A stretch of 64,000 bases of DNA. It comes from an uncultured Aquimarina sp. GTDB lineage: Bacteria; Bacteroidota; Bacteroidia; Flavobacteriales; Flavobacteriaceae. Below the pieces are notes generated by a model that worked only from the letters and a program-made list of their open reading frames with translations, was not told where the DNA came from and did not search any database. The stretch spans positions 62,001 through 126,000 of the forward strand of contig CANNBP010000008.1 in the NCBI GenBank assembly GCA_947502885.1, written 5' to 3'. Within the stretch, counting starts at the first letter, position 1; each line of letters begins with the position of its first letter. Below are positions 17,489 to 25,108 of the stretch, piece by piece. Made by a program: the position numbers and the translations under genes.

Positions 17489-17764
17489 TTACGAATTATT
17501 TTTATGAATTATAGATTCAATATTGATATCCAGTATGCCTAAGATATAGAATGGTATAACTAGGGATGCGAATAGTGTAAAGTAGATGACTTGGATGAGG
17601 TTTACTTGATAGCTGGACAAGGTTTTAAAAGAAACTAGGTAATGATCTTTGATTTTTCTGGGTTGAAGATCAGGAATATCGATTGTTGGTATACTAAATA
17701 CAAAAAGAAGCGTTTGAAAAACTAGAACTTCTATGTTTTCCAAACGCTTCTTTTTACAGTACAT
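17489..17764 (-). CDS. Doubtful 91-aa ORF between two peptide units
   Basis: The frame encodes a hydrophobic segment near residues 55-78 (LIQVIYFTLFASLVIPFYIL) that could span a membrane. Its first 25 codons, however, run straight through a perfect 15-bp terminator hairpin (17702-17755), and no internal Met exists. It could be a small immunity-type protein starting from a rare codon after the hairpin, or no gene at all. It is kept only because its position between peptide A and promoter copy 2 would suit an immunity gene. Confidence 0.25.
   Translation of the reverse strand: MYCKKKRLENIEVLVFQTLLFVFSIPTIDIPDLQPRKIKDHYLVSFKTLSSYQVNLIQVIYFTLFASLVIPFYILGILDINIESIIHKNNS
17702..17755 (-). terminator. 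Terminator of the peptide A unit
   Basis: The arms AAAAAGAAGCGTTTG and CAAACGCTTCTTTTT are perfectly complementary over 15 bp, and the stem extends further with one bulge; the loop is about 15 bases. It lies 31 bases past the stop of peptide A. A and T runs flank both arms, so it may work in both directions. Confidence 0.75.
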
Positions 17765-17785
17765 TATGAAGGTTGATTTGATATG

Positions 17786-17938
17786 CTAAAAACCTATTGT
17801 TTTTTTCTTTTTTGCTCCACCAAATAGCTCGCTTAAGTAATCTCTTAAAGTTTCGACAACATCGTCAATTGTTGACCCACCATTGATTTGTAGTAAATCA
17901 CTTTTGTTTAAAGTTTTAAATGATTGTAATTCTTTCAT
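17786..17938 (-). CDS. GG-leader peptide with amphipathic helical core (peptide A)
   Basis: The 50-aa product has a leader ending LNKSDLLQINGG (GG at residues 20-21). The 29-residue core starts STIDDVVETLRDYLSELFGG, an acidic amphipathic helix, and ends in a run of four Lys. It contains no Cys. The gene has its own promoter copy (18006-18040) and its own terminator. It is the GG peptide closest to the HTH gene and the exporter. Function is unknown; the form recalls small secreted pheromone-like or antimicrobial helices. Confidence 0.72.
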   Translation of the reverse strand: MKELQSFKTLNKSDLLQINGGSTIDDVVETLRDYLSELFGGAKKKKTIGF

Positions 17939-18005
17939 TCTTTTAAATTTAATTAATATTATTTTATGTAAAAACTCCGATTAAATCAGTAAGCTTAGTA
18001 CTGGG

Positions 18006-18040
18006 CAATGATATGGTAGGATTGTCTCATTTTATGAGAA
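18006..18040 (-). promoter_or_regulatory. Palindromic promoter/operator, copy 3
   Basis: The inverted repeat GTCTCAT-TTT-ATGAGAA is at 18024-18040, with one mismatch at the outer base. On the minus strand, 10 bases follow and then TATCATTG (18006-18013), identical in box and spacing to copy 2. It lies 55 bases past the HTH gene stop and should drive peptide A. Confidence 0.7.
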
Positions 18041-18094
18041 TTGCATTCGTTTTATAAGAAATTAATTCTCGTGATACTCTTAGATTGTTCTATA

Positions 18095-18409
18095 TCAAAT
18101 ATTTACAACAAATAATGGTGATCTGTCAAAGTACTTTCCTCCGCTTATTGATTTGATTTCAAGGTTATTAAGTTCTTTGGTGTAGAATCCAAATTTAAAA
18201 CCTACCTCTTTAACATATACAAAGCTCTGTATAGTAAAATCGTATTCTATTGGTGCATTAAGATCTTTCATTATATCAATTATTCTATAAGTTTGGGCTC
18301 TAGAAATTTTTAATTTCGATGCTAATTCAACTGGAGATCCAGTTGCATGCAAGCGGATAAGTTGATCGATTCTTTCTATAAGCTCAATTTGTTTAATAAT
18401 AATGTTCAT
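18095..18409 (-). CDS. Small HTH protein with a GG-leader-like C-terminus
   Basis: The 104-aa protein has an N-terminal winged-helix-like HTH domain (residues about 5-55; LASKLKISRAQTYRIIDIM is the recognition unit). A short beta segment follows. Residues 79-90 read LNNLEIKSISGG, which fits the pattern of the GG leaders encoded nearby (LSTKEIKNINGG, LNKSDLLQINGG). A 14-residue tail follows the GG. No signal peptide is present. It lies 79 bases before the PCAT gene's 3' end side in the same strand order and next to promoter copy 3. It may bind the shared palindrome and report exporter activity through its leader-like tail; this is a hypothesis. Confidence 0.7.
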   Translation of the reverse strand: MNIIIKQIELIERIDQLIRLHATGSPVELASKLKISRAQTYRIIDIMKDLNAPIEYDFTIQSFVYVKEVGFKFGFYTKELNNLEIKSISGGKYFDRSPLFVVNI

Positions 18410-18488
18410 AACGTGGGATAATTAAGTGATTTCAAAAGATATGGTTGTTGTTGTTGTTGTTCTGATTAAGAGAGGTTTTATATTTAGA

Positions 18489-20672
18489 TTATGCAACAGC
18501 ATTTACTTTCTGCATTTTTTCTGGGTTTGGCATTTGTTTTTGCCATAACTCATAGTATTTTTGTTGTTGACTGTATAGAGTGTTGTGACATCCCTCCTCA
18601 AGTATTTTCCCTTCTTCAAGAACTACGATTTTGTCTGCATTAATAACAGTGCTTAGGCGATGTGCAATTATGATTATTGTTTTATTGTTTTCACGAAGGC
18701 TTTGTATGGCTTTTTGAATATAGTTTTCTGAGGTACTATCTAAAGAAGAAGTGGCTTCGTCTAAAACTAATATTTCTGGGTTTTTATAGAGTGCTCTGGC
18801 AATTGCGATTCGTTGTTTTTGTCCTCCAGATAGTACTGCACCGTTTTCTCCTAAATAAGTTGTAAAACCATTAGGCAGATTCTCTATGAATTCAAGAATC
18901 CCGATAGTCTTACATATTTCTATTATTCGTTCCATATTTGGAGCAAATTCGCCTACCGCAATATTTTCTACTACGTCACCAGCAAATAGATCTATCTTTT
19001 GAGGAACAACACTTACTAAATCTCTAAGACTACTGTTTTCAATATGTTTTAAATCTTGTTGGCCAATATGTATTTGTCCTTTATGTATTGGATAAATATT
19101 TTGTATTAAAGACATTAAAGTTGATTTTCCTGAACCACTTTCTCCAATAATTGCAGTGATTTTTCCTGCTGGAATTTCTAAGTTGAAATCCTTAAAAACT
19201 TCAACTCTGGATCCATACCTAAATAATACGTTAGAAAAAACAATGTCGCCCATGTTTTCTTTGATGAGTTTTATTTTCTGTTCGTCTTCTTCACGTTCCA
19301 AGTCTAGAATTTCAAACAATCGATCGGCCGCTATCAGAGCATTTTGTATCTGTTTATTGGTGCTAATTAAGCTCGCAACTGGACTAGTGAAATAACCTAT
19401 TATAGCATAAAATGCCATAAGTTCTCCTGCTGTAATTTCTTTTTGAACGACAAAAAAAGAACCACTCCATAATAAAATGATAGTAAATAATTGTGTTATT
19501 GTGCCTGTACTCGAATTGGTGAAAACACTGTTTAAAGCAGATTTATATCCCGACTTTAACAATCCAATGAAACGAGTTTCGGTTTTAATATTGGCAAAAG
19601 TTTCAAGACCAAATCTTTTTATGGTGCCTACTGCATTTAGAGACTCTACCATTTGACTTTCCAAATCTGCTGACTTTTCCATGATTTCACGTTCTGTACG
19701 TTTATTCAGTTTATCAGTTATGAGGTAAAGAATTAGGTATATGGGTATTATAGTGAGCATGATAAGGGCAAGTTTCCAATAATATGTAAACATTAACCCA
19801 AAAGAAAATATTAGAATAAGTACGTTAACTGTAAGATTAAGAGCTACCCCATTAATGAAATTTCTAATTTTTACAGCATCACTAATTCTAGAGATGATTT
19901 CTCCAACTCTCATTGTATCAAAGAACTGTTGTGGTAATTTTAAAAGATGTTTATAGTAACCAAGAATTAGTCGTGAATCTATTTGCTGCCCCGTTTTTAT
20001 TAAAAAAACGTCTTTATATGCCCCAATAAGTAATTGTAGCAATAGTAAAACTACCATGGTAACACCTAATAAATTAAGTAGTTTAGTATTGGTACCCATA
20101 AAAACATGATCTGTAAGTTTTTGAATGTATATAGAAGTGGAGAAACCAAGTAAGGTGTAGATAATAGCACCACAAAATGCTTGTAATAATACCCCTTTAT
20201 GAGGTTTAAGCAAAAACCAAAATCGTTTGCTTATGGATACTTTTTCATTACCAGTTGCAAAATCTTCTTTAGGTAGGAGTAAGACTAAAACACCTGTCCA
20301 TTCTTTCATGAATTCTTCATGTGTCTTTTTTTGAAACTTTCCGTTTCCGGGATCCATAACCTTGATGTGCTTTTTTGTGATATCATAAATAACTACATAG
20401 TGTTGTAATTTTTCATTAACGATTACATGGGCGATTGCTGGTTTAGGAATTGTGGTTAAGCTATTTAAATCTCCGCGTACTCCTTTGGCTTCAAACCCAA
20501 GTTTCTCTGCAGCTTCTATTAGCCCTAATACATTTGTTCCTTTTTTATCTGTACTGGCATATTGTCGAATACGTGCTATAGGTATTTCTAATTTATAATG
20601 TGCCGATATAGATGCTAAACAAGCTGCACCACAATCCGTGATGTCATGTTGTTTTATATTTTTTTTGGCCAT
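18489..20672 (-). CDS. Peptidase-containing ABC transporter (PCAT)
   Basis: The 727-aa protein cleaves GG leaders and exports the cores. The N-terminal C39 peptidase has catalytic Cys14 (in DITDCGAACLAS), His91 (LQHYVVIYD) and Asp107 (MDPGNGK), so the triad is complete. About residues 155-435 form the six-helix ABC membrane domain. The ATPase domain has Walker A GESGSGKST, signature LSGGQ, Walker B ILVLDEATSSLD and the switch His in IIAHRLST. It starts 13 bases after the HlyD gene stop, giving the usual HlyD-PCAT pair. The five GG peptides encoded downstream are its obvious substrates. Confidence 0.95.
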   Translation of the reverse strand: MAKKNIKQHDITDCGAACLASISAHYKLEIPIARIRQYASTDKKGTNVLGLIEAAEKLGFEAKGVRGDLNSLTTIPKPAIAHVIVNEKLQHYVVIYDITKKHIKVMDPGNGKFQKKTHEEFMKEWTGVLVLLLPKEDFATGNEKVSISKRFWFLLKPHKGVLLQAFCGAIIYTLLGFSTSIYIQKLTDHVFMGTNTKLLNLLGVTMVVLLLLQLLIGAYKDVFLIKTGQQIDSRLILGYYKHLLKLPQQFFDTMRVGEIISRISDAVKIRNFINGVALNLTVNVLILIFSFGLMFTYYWKLALIMLTIIPIYLILYLITDKLNKRTEREIMEKSADLESQMVESLNAVGTIKRFGLETFANIKTETRFIGLLKSGYKSALNSVFTNSSTGTITQLFTIILLWSGSFFVVQKEITAGELMAFYAIIGYFTSPVASLISTNKQIQNALIAADRLFEILDLEREEDEQKIKLIKENMGDIVFSNVLFRYGSRVEVFKDFNLEIPAGKITAIIGESGSGKSTLMSLIQNIYPIHKGQIHIGQQDLKHIENSSLRDLVSVVPQKIDLFAGDVVENIAVGEFAPNMERIIEICKTIGILEFIENLPNGFTTYLGENGAVLSGGQKQRIAIARALYKNPEILVLDEATSSLDSTSENYIQKAIQSLRENNKTIIIIAHRLSTVINADKIVVLEEGKILEEGCHNTLYSQQQKYYELWQKQMPNPEKMQKVNAVA

Positions 20673-20685
20673 AATGTGAGTCTTT

Positions 20686-21855
20686 TTAATTTTGAGTTTT
20701 GGCTATTGATGGACTTGATGGGTTTAACCAATCATCAACTTTATCATACATTAACTCCCATAAAGTTCTTTGAGAGAGTTGAAATCTTGCACTTAAGGTC
20801 ATTCCTTTATTAAAGTTTCCTTTAAAACCATTTTTGAGAGTTAAGTGATTTTGATCAATGTTACACCGTACTTTAAAAACGGGTTGATTATTAATCATAT
20901 CAACATCTTTACTGATTTCTTCGATCTTTCCGGTAGCTAATCCCCACTGATTGTAATTAAAAGCATCGATTTGAAAATCTACCAATCTATTCTCACTAAT
21001 TAATCCTATATCTGTAGGTGATATGTAACACTCTGCTATTAATTCTGTTTCGGGAGATATTTCGGCAAGTTTTATTCCTCCCGAGATTAAACTTCCAGAT
21101 TCAATACCCATTACATTTTTGAGAACTCCGTCTATTGGCGCTGTGATTACTAGTTCTCTTTTTTGTTGTTGAGATTGTGATAGTGAGCTTTTTAACTCGT
21201 CAATAAATTTGTTGTAATCGGTAATTTTGGTTTGCCAGTTATTTTTCTGTTGTTTTTGGTATTGTTTTAGAGAACTTAAAGCCAACTGATGTTCAAATGC
21301 ACTATCTTCATATTCTACTTTAGAAATTACCCCTTTTGCATATAATTTTTGATTACGTAAATAGTTTTTTTTGTTTTTTTCAAATCTTGTTTGCAACTCT
21401 TGTATTTTTTGTTTGTAATACAAATACTCTTTTTGATATTGAGCAGATTGTATACCTTCGAATTTTGGTTCATTTGCTCCAACCAAATATTCACAGTCCG
21501 AAATAAACATTTGATTTTCTTCAATTTGCGAAAAAAGCCGCTTGATCTGATTACTTATGACTAAGGTATTAGTCATAAGTAGGGTATCTCCCTTTTTTAC
21601 CATTTGATTGTCTAACATATTGGCAATAATCACTTTGCCCGACTGAAGACTAGTTATGGGAATACGCTCTTTACTTGCTCTTAAGATGCCTCTTGAAGTT
21701 GTATAGATATCGATTTTGATGAATGGTAAAAGTACCAATCCACTAATAAAAGAAACTAATAGTATCACATATATTATTTGACTTTTTCTTCTATGCTTAA
21801 ACTGATGTACTTCTACTGTGTTTTCTATAATTTCTTTTGGAAAAAGCTGCTTCAT
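20686..21855 (-). CDS. HlyD-family membrane fusion protein
   Basis: The 389-aa protein is the periplasmic adaptor of the peptide exporter. It has one membrane helix at residues about 27-46. The lipoyl-like half motif with SGKVIIANMLDNQMVKKGD follows, then a long Gln/Lys-rich coiled coil (about 95-225), the second half with ITAPIDGVLKNV, and a beta-barrel domain. It is the first gene of the exporter unit. No TolC gene is next to it, so the outer-membrane channel must be encoded elsewhere. Confidence 0.92.
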   Translation of the reverse strand: MKQLFPKEIIENTVEVHQFKHRRKSQIIYVILLVSFISGLVLLPFIKIDIYTTSRGILRASKERIPITSLQSGKVIIANMLDNQMVKKGDTLLMTNTLVISNQIKRLFSQIEENQMFISDCEYLVGANEPKFEGIQSAQYQKEYLYYKQKIQELQTRFEKNKKNYLRNQKLYAKGVISKVEYEDSAFEHQLALSSLKQYQKQQKNNWQTKITDYNKFIDELKSSLSQSQQQKRELVITAPIDGVLKNVMGIESGSLISGGIKLAEISPETELIAECYISPTDIGLISENRLVDFQIDAFNYNQWGLATGKIEEISKDVDMINNQPVFKVRCNIDQNHLTLKNGFKGNFNKGMTLSARFQLSQRTLWELMYDKVDDWLNPSSPSIAKTQN

Positions 21856-22283
21856 TCTATTGTTTTATAAAATAATATTTTGATAAATAAGTGTAATATG
21901 ATGTGCTATAAATGTTATAAGAAGCAATACAAAATTGATTAGTACTGAAATCATTTTTATGTTTTTTGATTTGATCAAATATAATTGTGATATAAGTTTA
22001 AGACCAAGACAAGTATATCGCGTTTCCTGAAAACGAACTGGTAATTCACCGAATTCAGACCCTTAACAAAGAGCTTAAGTTGTTGTTTAATAATTGTTTG
22101 GTTTGCCTTGGTGAAAAGAGAGGTATAAATAGTAAAATAGTATCTTTACACCCAATTATTAAGTTTGTTAGATGCTTTAAAAAAATAGAAATAACAATAA
22201 CAAATTTAGTAAGTACGCAATACTTGTTTCTTACAGGGACTACCTAATTAAACAATGACAAAATTAAGTAAGCATATTACACC
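21856..22283. other. Divergent regulatory region of exporter and AraC regulator
   Basis: These 428 bases separate the HlyD gene (minus) from the TPR/AraC regulator (plus). No ORF of use is seen. It is AT-rich and must hold both promoters. I found no copy of the GTCTCAT palindrome here and no convincing TAnnTTTG box, so the exporter genes seem not to share the peptide promoters' control site. Confidence 0.5.
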
Positions 22284-23987
22284 ATGTTCAAATCGATTAA
22301 TCTAGTTTTATTCTGTTTTAGTATATTCTTAGGATATTCTCAAGAAGTAAAAAAGTTTAGAGTTCCTGACTCTTTAAAAGGAAAAAGCTATGATTTTTTT
22401 TACGAAAAATTTGAAACTACAAGCCAGGACACAACAAAGTTTTTAATATATCTTAATAGCTACTTAGAAAAGAGTAAATTAGAAAATGAGATAATTGATA
22501 TTGCAAGGGGCTATTGTATCTTGTCATTTTATCAAAAAGAGTATGACTTAAAATTTAAGTACCTAGATAGTTCTATAGTAATAAGTAAGACCTTAAAGGA
22601 TAAGTATTACCCTGCATTACCATATTCTATTAAAGGTGGTCATTATTATAATAAGTGGAATTTTAAAAAGGCTTTGAAGAACTATTTTCTTTCATTGGAG
22701 TATGGAAAGAAAAATTACAATGAGTATTATATTTATTCGGCTAAAAATAATATTTCATTGATTAAGAGCAAACTGGGGAAGTATGAAGAGGCATTAACTG
22801 GTTTTAAGGAGTGTATTGCTTTTAAAACTAAAGAAGGAATAGAAGATACAATTAGTTATTTAGCAACTGCCTTGGATATTTCTGAAACGTATACAAAGAT
22901 GAATATCATGGACTCTTCATCCTATTATACACATAAGGGTATGGAACTTTCAAAAATGATGCCTTCAGATCCATATCATTATTATTATCAGTTTGTTTTT
23001 AATGAAGGGGTTAATAAATTTTACAAAGGAGATTATCAAAGCGCATTGGATGATATTAGTTTGTCATTACCTTTTTTAACCAAAGCAATAGATAAAAATT
23101 ATATGCTTAAAGCATATTTGTATTTAGGAAAAGTATCTCAAAAATTGAATCAAAATGATTTTGAAGAGGTGTATTATCAAAAAGTTGATTCGATATATCA
23201 AATAACAGGTAATGTGAGTTTTGAGGTAAGAGAGGCGTATAATGCATTGGTAAGGTATCACAAAGACAAAGGTAATACCAAAGAGCAGCTTATATATATA
23301 GAAAAGCTACTTGAATTTGATAGTATTTTGAGTGTTGATTATAGAGAGCTTAATGATATTCTGGTAAAAGAGTATGACACACCAGAACTATTGATGGAGA
23401 AAGAACGTTTGGTTGAACAAGCAAATGCTCAAAATTCTAAAAAGACGATTTATATTCGTGTACTTATCTTTTCTGTACTTCTTTTTATTGGTTTGTTTTC
23501 GTATCAGTTTTTTCGCAAAAGATTATTCCAAAAAAGGTTTGAAATATTATCTAGAAGTAATGATGAACAACAATTAAAGGATCATAAGCCAAAGAAAAAA
23601 AGAATATCCGCAGAGGATATTGGAATTTCAACAACTATAGTAACAGAAGTTTTGGCTAAACTTGAGGATTTTGAGATTCAGAAAGGATATTTATCTTCAA
23701 AAATTACAGTTACTCAAATGGCATCTACTTTTAAGACCAATACCAAGTATTTGTCTAAAATCATAAATGTGTATAAAGAAAAATCATTTAGTCAATACAT
23801 AAATGATTTAAGAATAGAACATGCTGTTAAAAGACTTAAGGAAGATGGGAAATTTAGAAAGTATACGATAAAAGCAATTGCTAGAGAAACAGGTTTTAAT
23901 ACATCAGAAGCGTTTTCTAAATCATTTTATAGTAAATGCGGAATTTACCCCTCTTTTTTTGTGAAAAAACTGGAAGAAAACAAATGA
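22284..23987 (+). CDS. TPR-containing AraC-family membrane regulator
   Basis: The 567-aa protein has an N-terminal signal-like segment (FKSINLVLFCFSIFLGYSQ). A sensor region of tetratricopeptide helices covers about residues 45-360, a membrane helix lies at about 388-408, and an AraC-type HTH occupies the last 110 residues (VTQMASTFKTNTKYLSKIIN and IKAIARETGFNTSEAFSKSF). This layout is a common Bacteroidota design in which an external sensor is joined to a cytoplasmic DNA-binding domain. The gene is divergent from the exporter, which makes it the best local candidate for controlling the GG-peptide locus; the target sites are not proven. Confidence 0.88.
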   Translation: MFKSINLVLFCFSIFLGYSQEVKKFRVPDSLKGKSYDFFYEKFETTSQDTTKFLIYLNSYLEKSKLENEIIDIARGYCILSFYQKEYDLKFKYLDSSIVISKTLKDKYYPALPYSIKGGHYYNKWNFKKALKNYFLSLEYGKKNYNEYYIYSAKNNISLIKSKLGKYEEALTGFKECIAFKTKEGIEDTISYLATALDISETYTKMNIMDSSSYYTHKGMELSKMMPSDPYHYYYQFVFNEGVNKFYKGDYQSALDDISLSLPFLTKAIDKNYMLKAYLYLGKVSQKLNQNDFEEVYYQKVDSIYQITGNVSFEVREAYNALVRYHKDKGNTKEQLIYIEKLLEFDSILSVDYRELNDILVKEYDTPELLMEKERLVEQANAQNSKKTIYIRVLIFSVLLFIGLFSYQFFRKRLFQKRFEILSRSNDEQQLKDHKPKKKRISAEDIGISTTIVTEVLAKLEDFEIQKGYLSSKITVTQMASTFKTNTKYLSKIINVYKEKSFSQYINDLRIEHAVKRLKEDGKFRKYTIKAIARETGFNTSEAFSKSFYSKCGIYPSFFVKKLEENK

Positions 23988-24080
23988 CATAAATGATTGT
24001 TTTTTAGTTGTTTGTAGGTCTGAATTCTTGAAAACAGATAAGCATTGTTCTTTAAGTTTAGAATATGTAATTGTAATTAA

Positions 24081-24088
24081 TACTTTTG
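24081..24088 (+). promoter_or_regulatory. -7 promoter box of the RiPP-like precursor gene
   Basis: TACTTTTG matches TAnnTTTG exactly and lies 27 bases before the ATG at 24115. No clear -33 box is seen. Confidence 0.5.
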
Positions 24089-24114
24089 ACGAAAACTAGT
24101 TAAAATTATTCGTT

Positions 24115-24300
24115 ATGAAGGGAAAAAAATTAAACCTAGAGAAATTAAGAATTTCTAAGTTAACAAATTTGCATGTTCATAAAGGTGGTGGACTGAGAGG
24201 TGATACTACTGATTGTCTTGATAGTTTTATTGTTAATTGTAGTGACAAACCCCGTAATAAGTCAAGGCAAAATAAATGTAATGATGATACTATTTATTAG
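24115..24300 (+). CDS. RiPP-like precursor peptide (class I lanthipeptide-type leader)
   Basis: The 61-aa product starts MKGKKLNLEKLRISKLTNLH. This Lys/Leu-rich K-L-N-L-x-K-L leader is typical of Bacteroidota class I lanthipeptide-like precursors. A GGG follows at residues 24-26, then a polar core with three Cys and several Thr and Ser. No LanB, LanC or other modifying enzyme is encoded in this window. It may be modified by enzymes from elsewhere, exported unmodified by the nearby PCAT, or be an orphan. It has its own promoter box and a terminator. Confidence 0.68.
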   Translation: MKGKKLNLEKLRISKLTNLHVHKGGGLRGDTTDCLDSFIVNCSDKPRNKSRQNKCNDDTIY

Positions 24301-24393
24301 TAATATATATCATAAGAATTTCATGCAAGTAATGGCTAATAATTTGTTTTGAAATCTGTAAACATATTTGAGTATATAGGAATGAAAAGTATG

Positions 24394-24430
24394 AAAAAAA
24401 AGAGCTGTCTGAAAAGGCAGCTCTTTTTTT
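24394..24430 (+). terminator. Terminator downstream of the RiPP-like precursor
   Basis: The arms AGAGCTG and CAGCTCT (extended by a G-U pair) are flanked by an A run on the left and a T run on the right. It serves the plus-strand precursor gene and could equally stop minus-strand transcripts coming from the tRNA gene. Confidence 0.75.
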
Positions 24431-24486
24431 GATTCCAGATACATTTCCTAAAAACAAAAAAGTCTAACATTGCTGTTAGACTTTTG

Positions 24487-24560
24487 CTCCCCCTCTTGGA
24501 CTCGAACCAAGGACCCTCTGATTAACAGTCAGATGCTCTAACCAACTGAGCTAAGGAGGA
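24487..24560 (-). tRNA. tRNA-Asn(GTT)
   Basis: The 74-base gene folds as a full cloverleaf on the minus strand. The acceptor stem pairs TCCTCCT with AGGGGGA. The anticodon arm is TCTGA-CTGTTAA-TCAGA with anticodon GTT, and the T arm has CTTGG and CCAAG around TTCGAGT. The 3' CCA is not encoded, as is usual in Bacteroidota. Confidence 0.95.
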
Positions 24561-25037
24561 ATTTATGTTTGCTAAAGTGAAATGTTTTTCCCTTTTTGCG
24601 AGTGCAAATATATACTATTTTTTATATTACAAAAAGTTTTTTTCAATTTATTTAAGTAGAAATTTAAAATAATTTTGAAGGAGAAAAGAGTAATAGAAGG
24701 TATAGATTTGTTTATGAGTTATTTGTGTCTGATTTTGTGTGAAATATTTTTTTTAAAAAAGTAAAAAGAAATATTAAAGATTTGTTGAAGTTGAATTATT
24801 GAAAAGCGAATATTGCCGAAATTATTACATTAACTTTTTTAAATTTTCACAGTAATGAATAAACAACCAAAGAAACTAACATTTAAAAATTAGGGATTTC
24901 TAAATTAAAAGAATTAAAAAACAATTAAAGCGGAGATACTGGGAGAAAAGTTACACAAGATGTTATTTCACGTGATCGATGGGGTTAATATCGTACCGGT
25001 TGTTAAAATGCTAATTAACCATACTGTGTGCATTTTA
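24561..25037. other. Intergenic stretch without a recognised feature
   Basis: About 480 AT-rich bases separate the tRNA-Asn gene from the large palindrome. I see no ORF, repeat or RNA fold that I can support. The tRNA promoter must lie in its left part. The block at about 24930-25020 has a more mixed base composition than the rest and might hold a small RNA, but nothing proves this. Confidence 0.4.
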
Positions 25038-25099
25038 AAACACTCAGATACAAAAAAACTCACCTTGATCAAGGTGAGTTTTTTTGTATCTGAGTGTTT
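25038..25099 (-). terminator. 62-bp perfect palindrome, probably a strong terminator
   Basis: Every base from 25038 to 25099 pairs with its partner around the centre CTTGATCAAG. The arms include CACTCAGATACAAAAAAACT and its complement. It starts 10 bases past the RseP stop codon and has T/A runs inside each arm, so a minus-strand transcript folds into a hairpin after RseP. It is longer than a normal terminator. Confidence 0.65.
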
Positions 25100-25108
25100 G
25101 ATATAGTA

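Noticed and set aside
18444..18461. Short GTT microrepeat before the HTH gene
   Set aside because: Only about six units with no repeat elsewhere; I see no reason to treat it as more than simple sequence.
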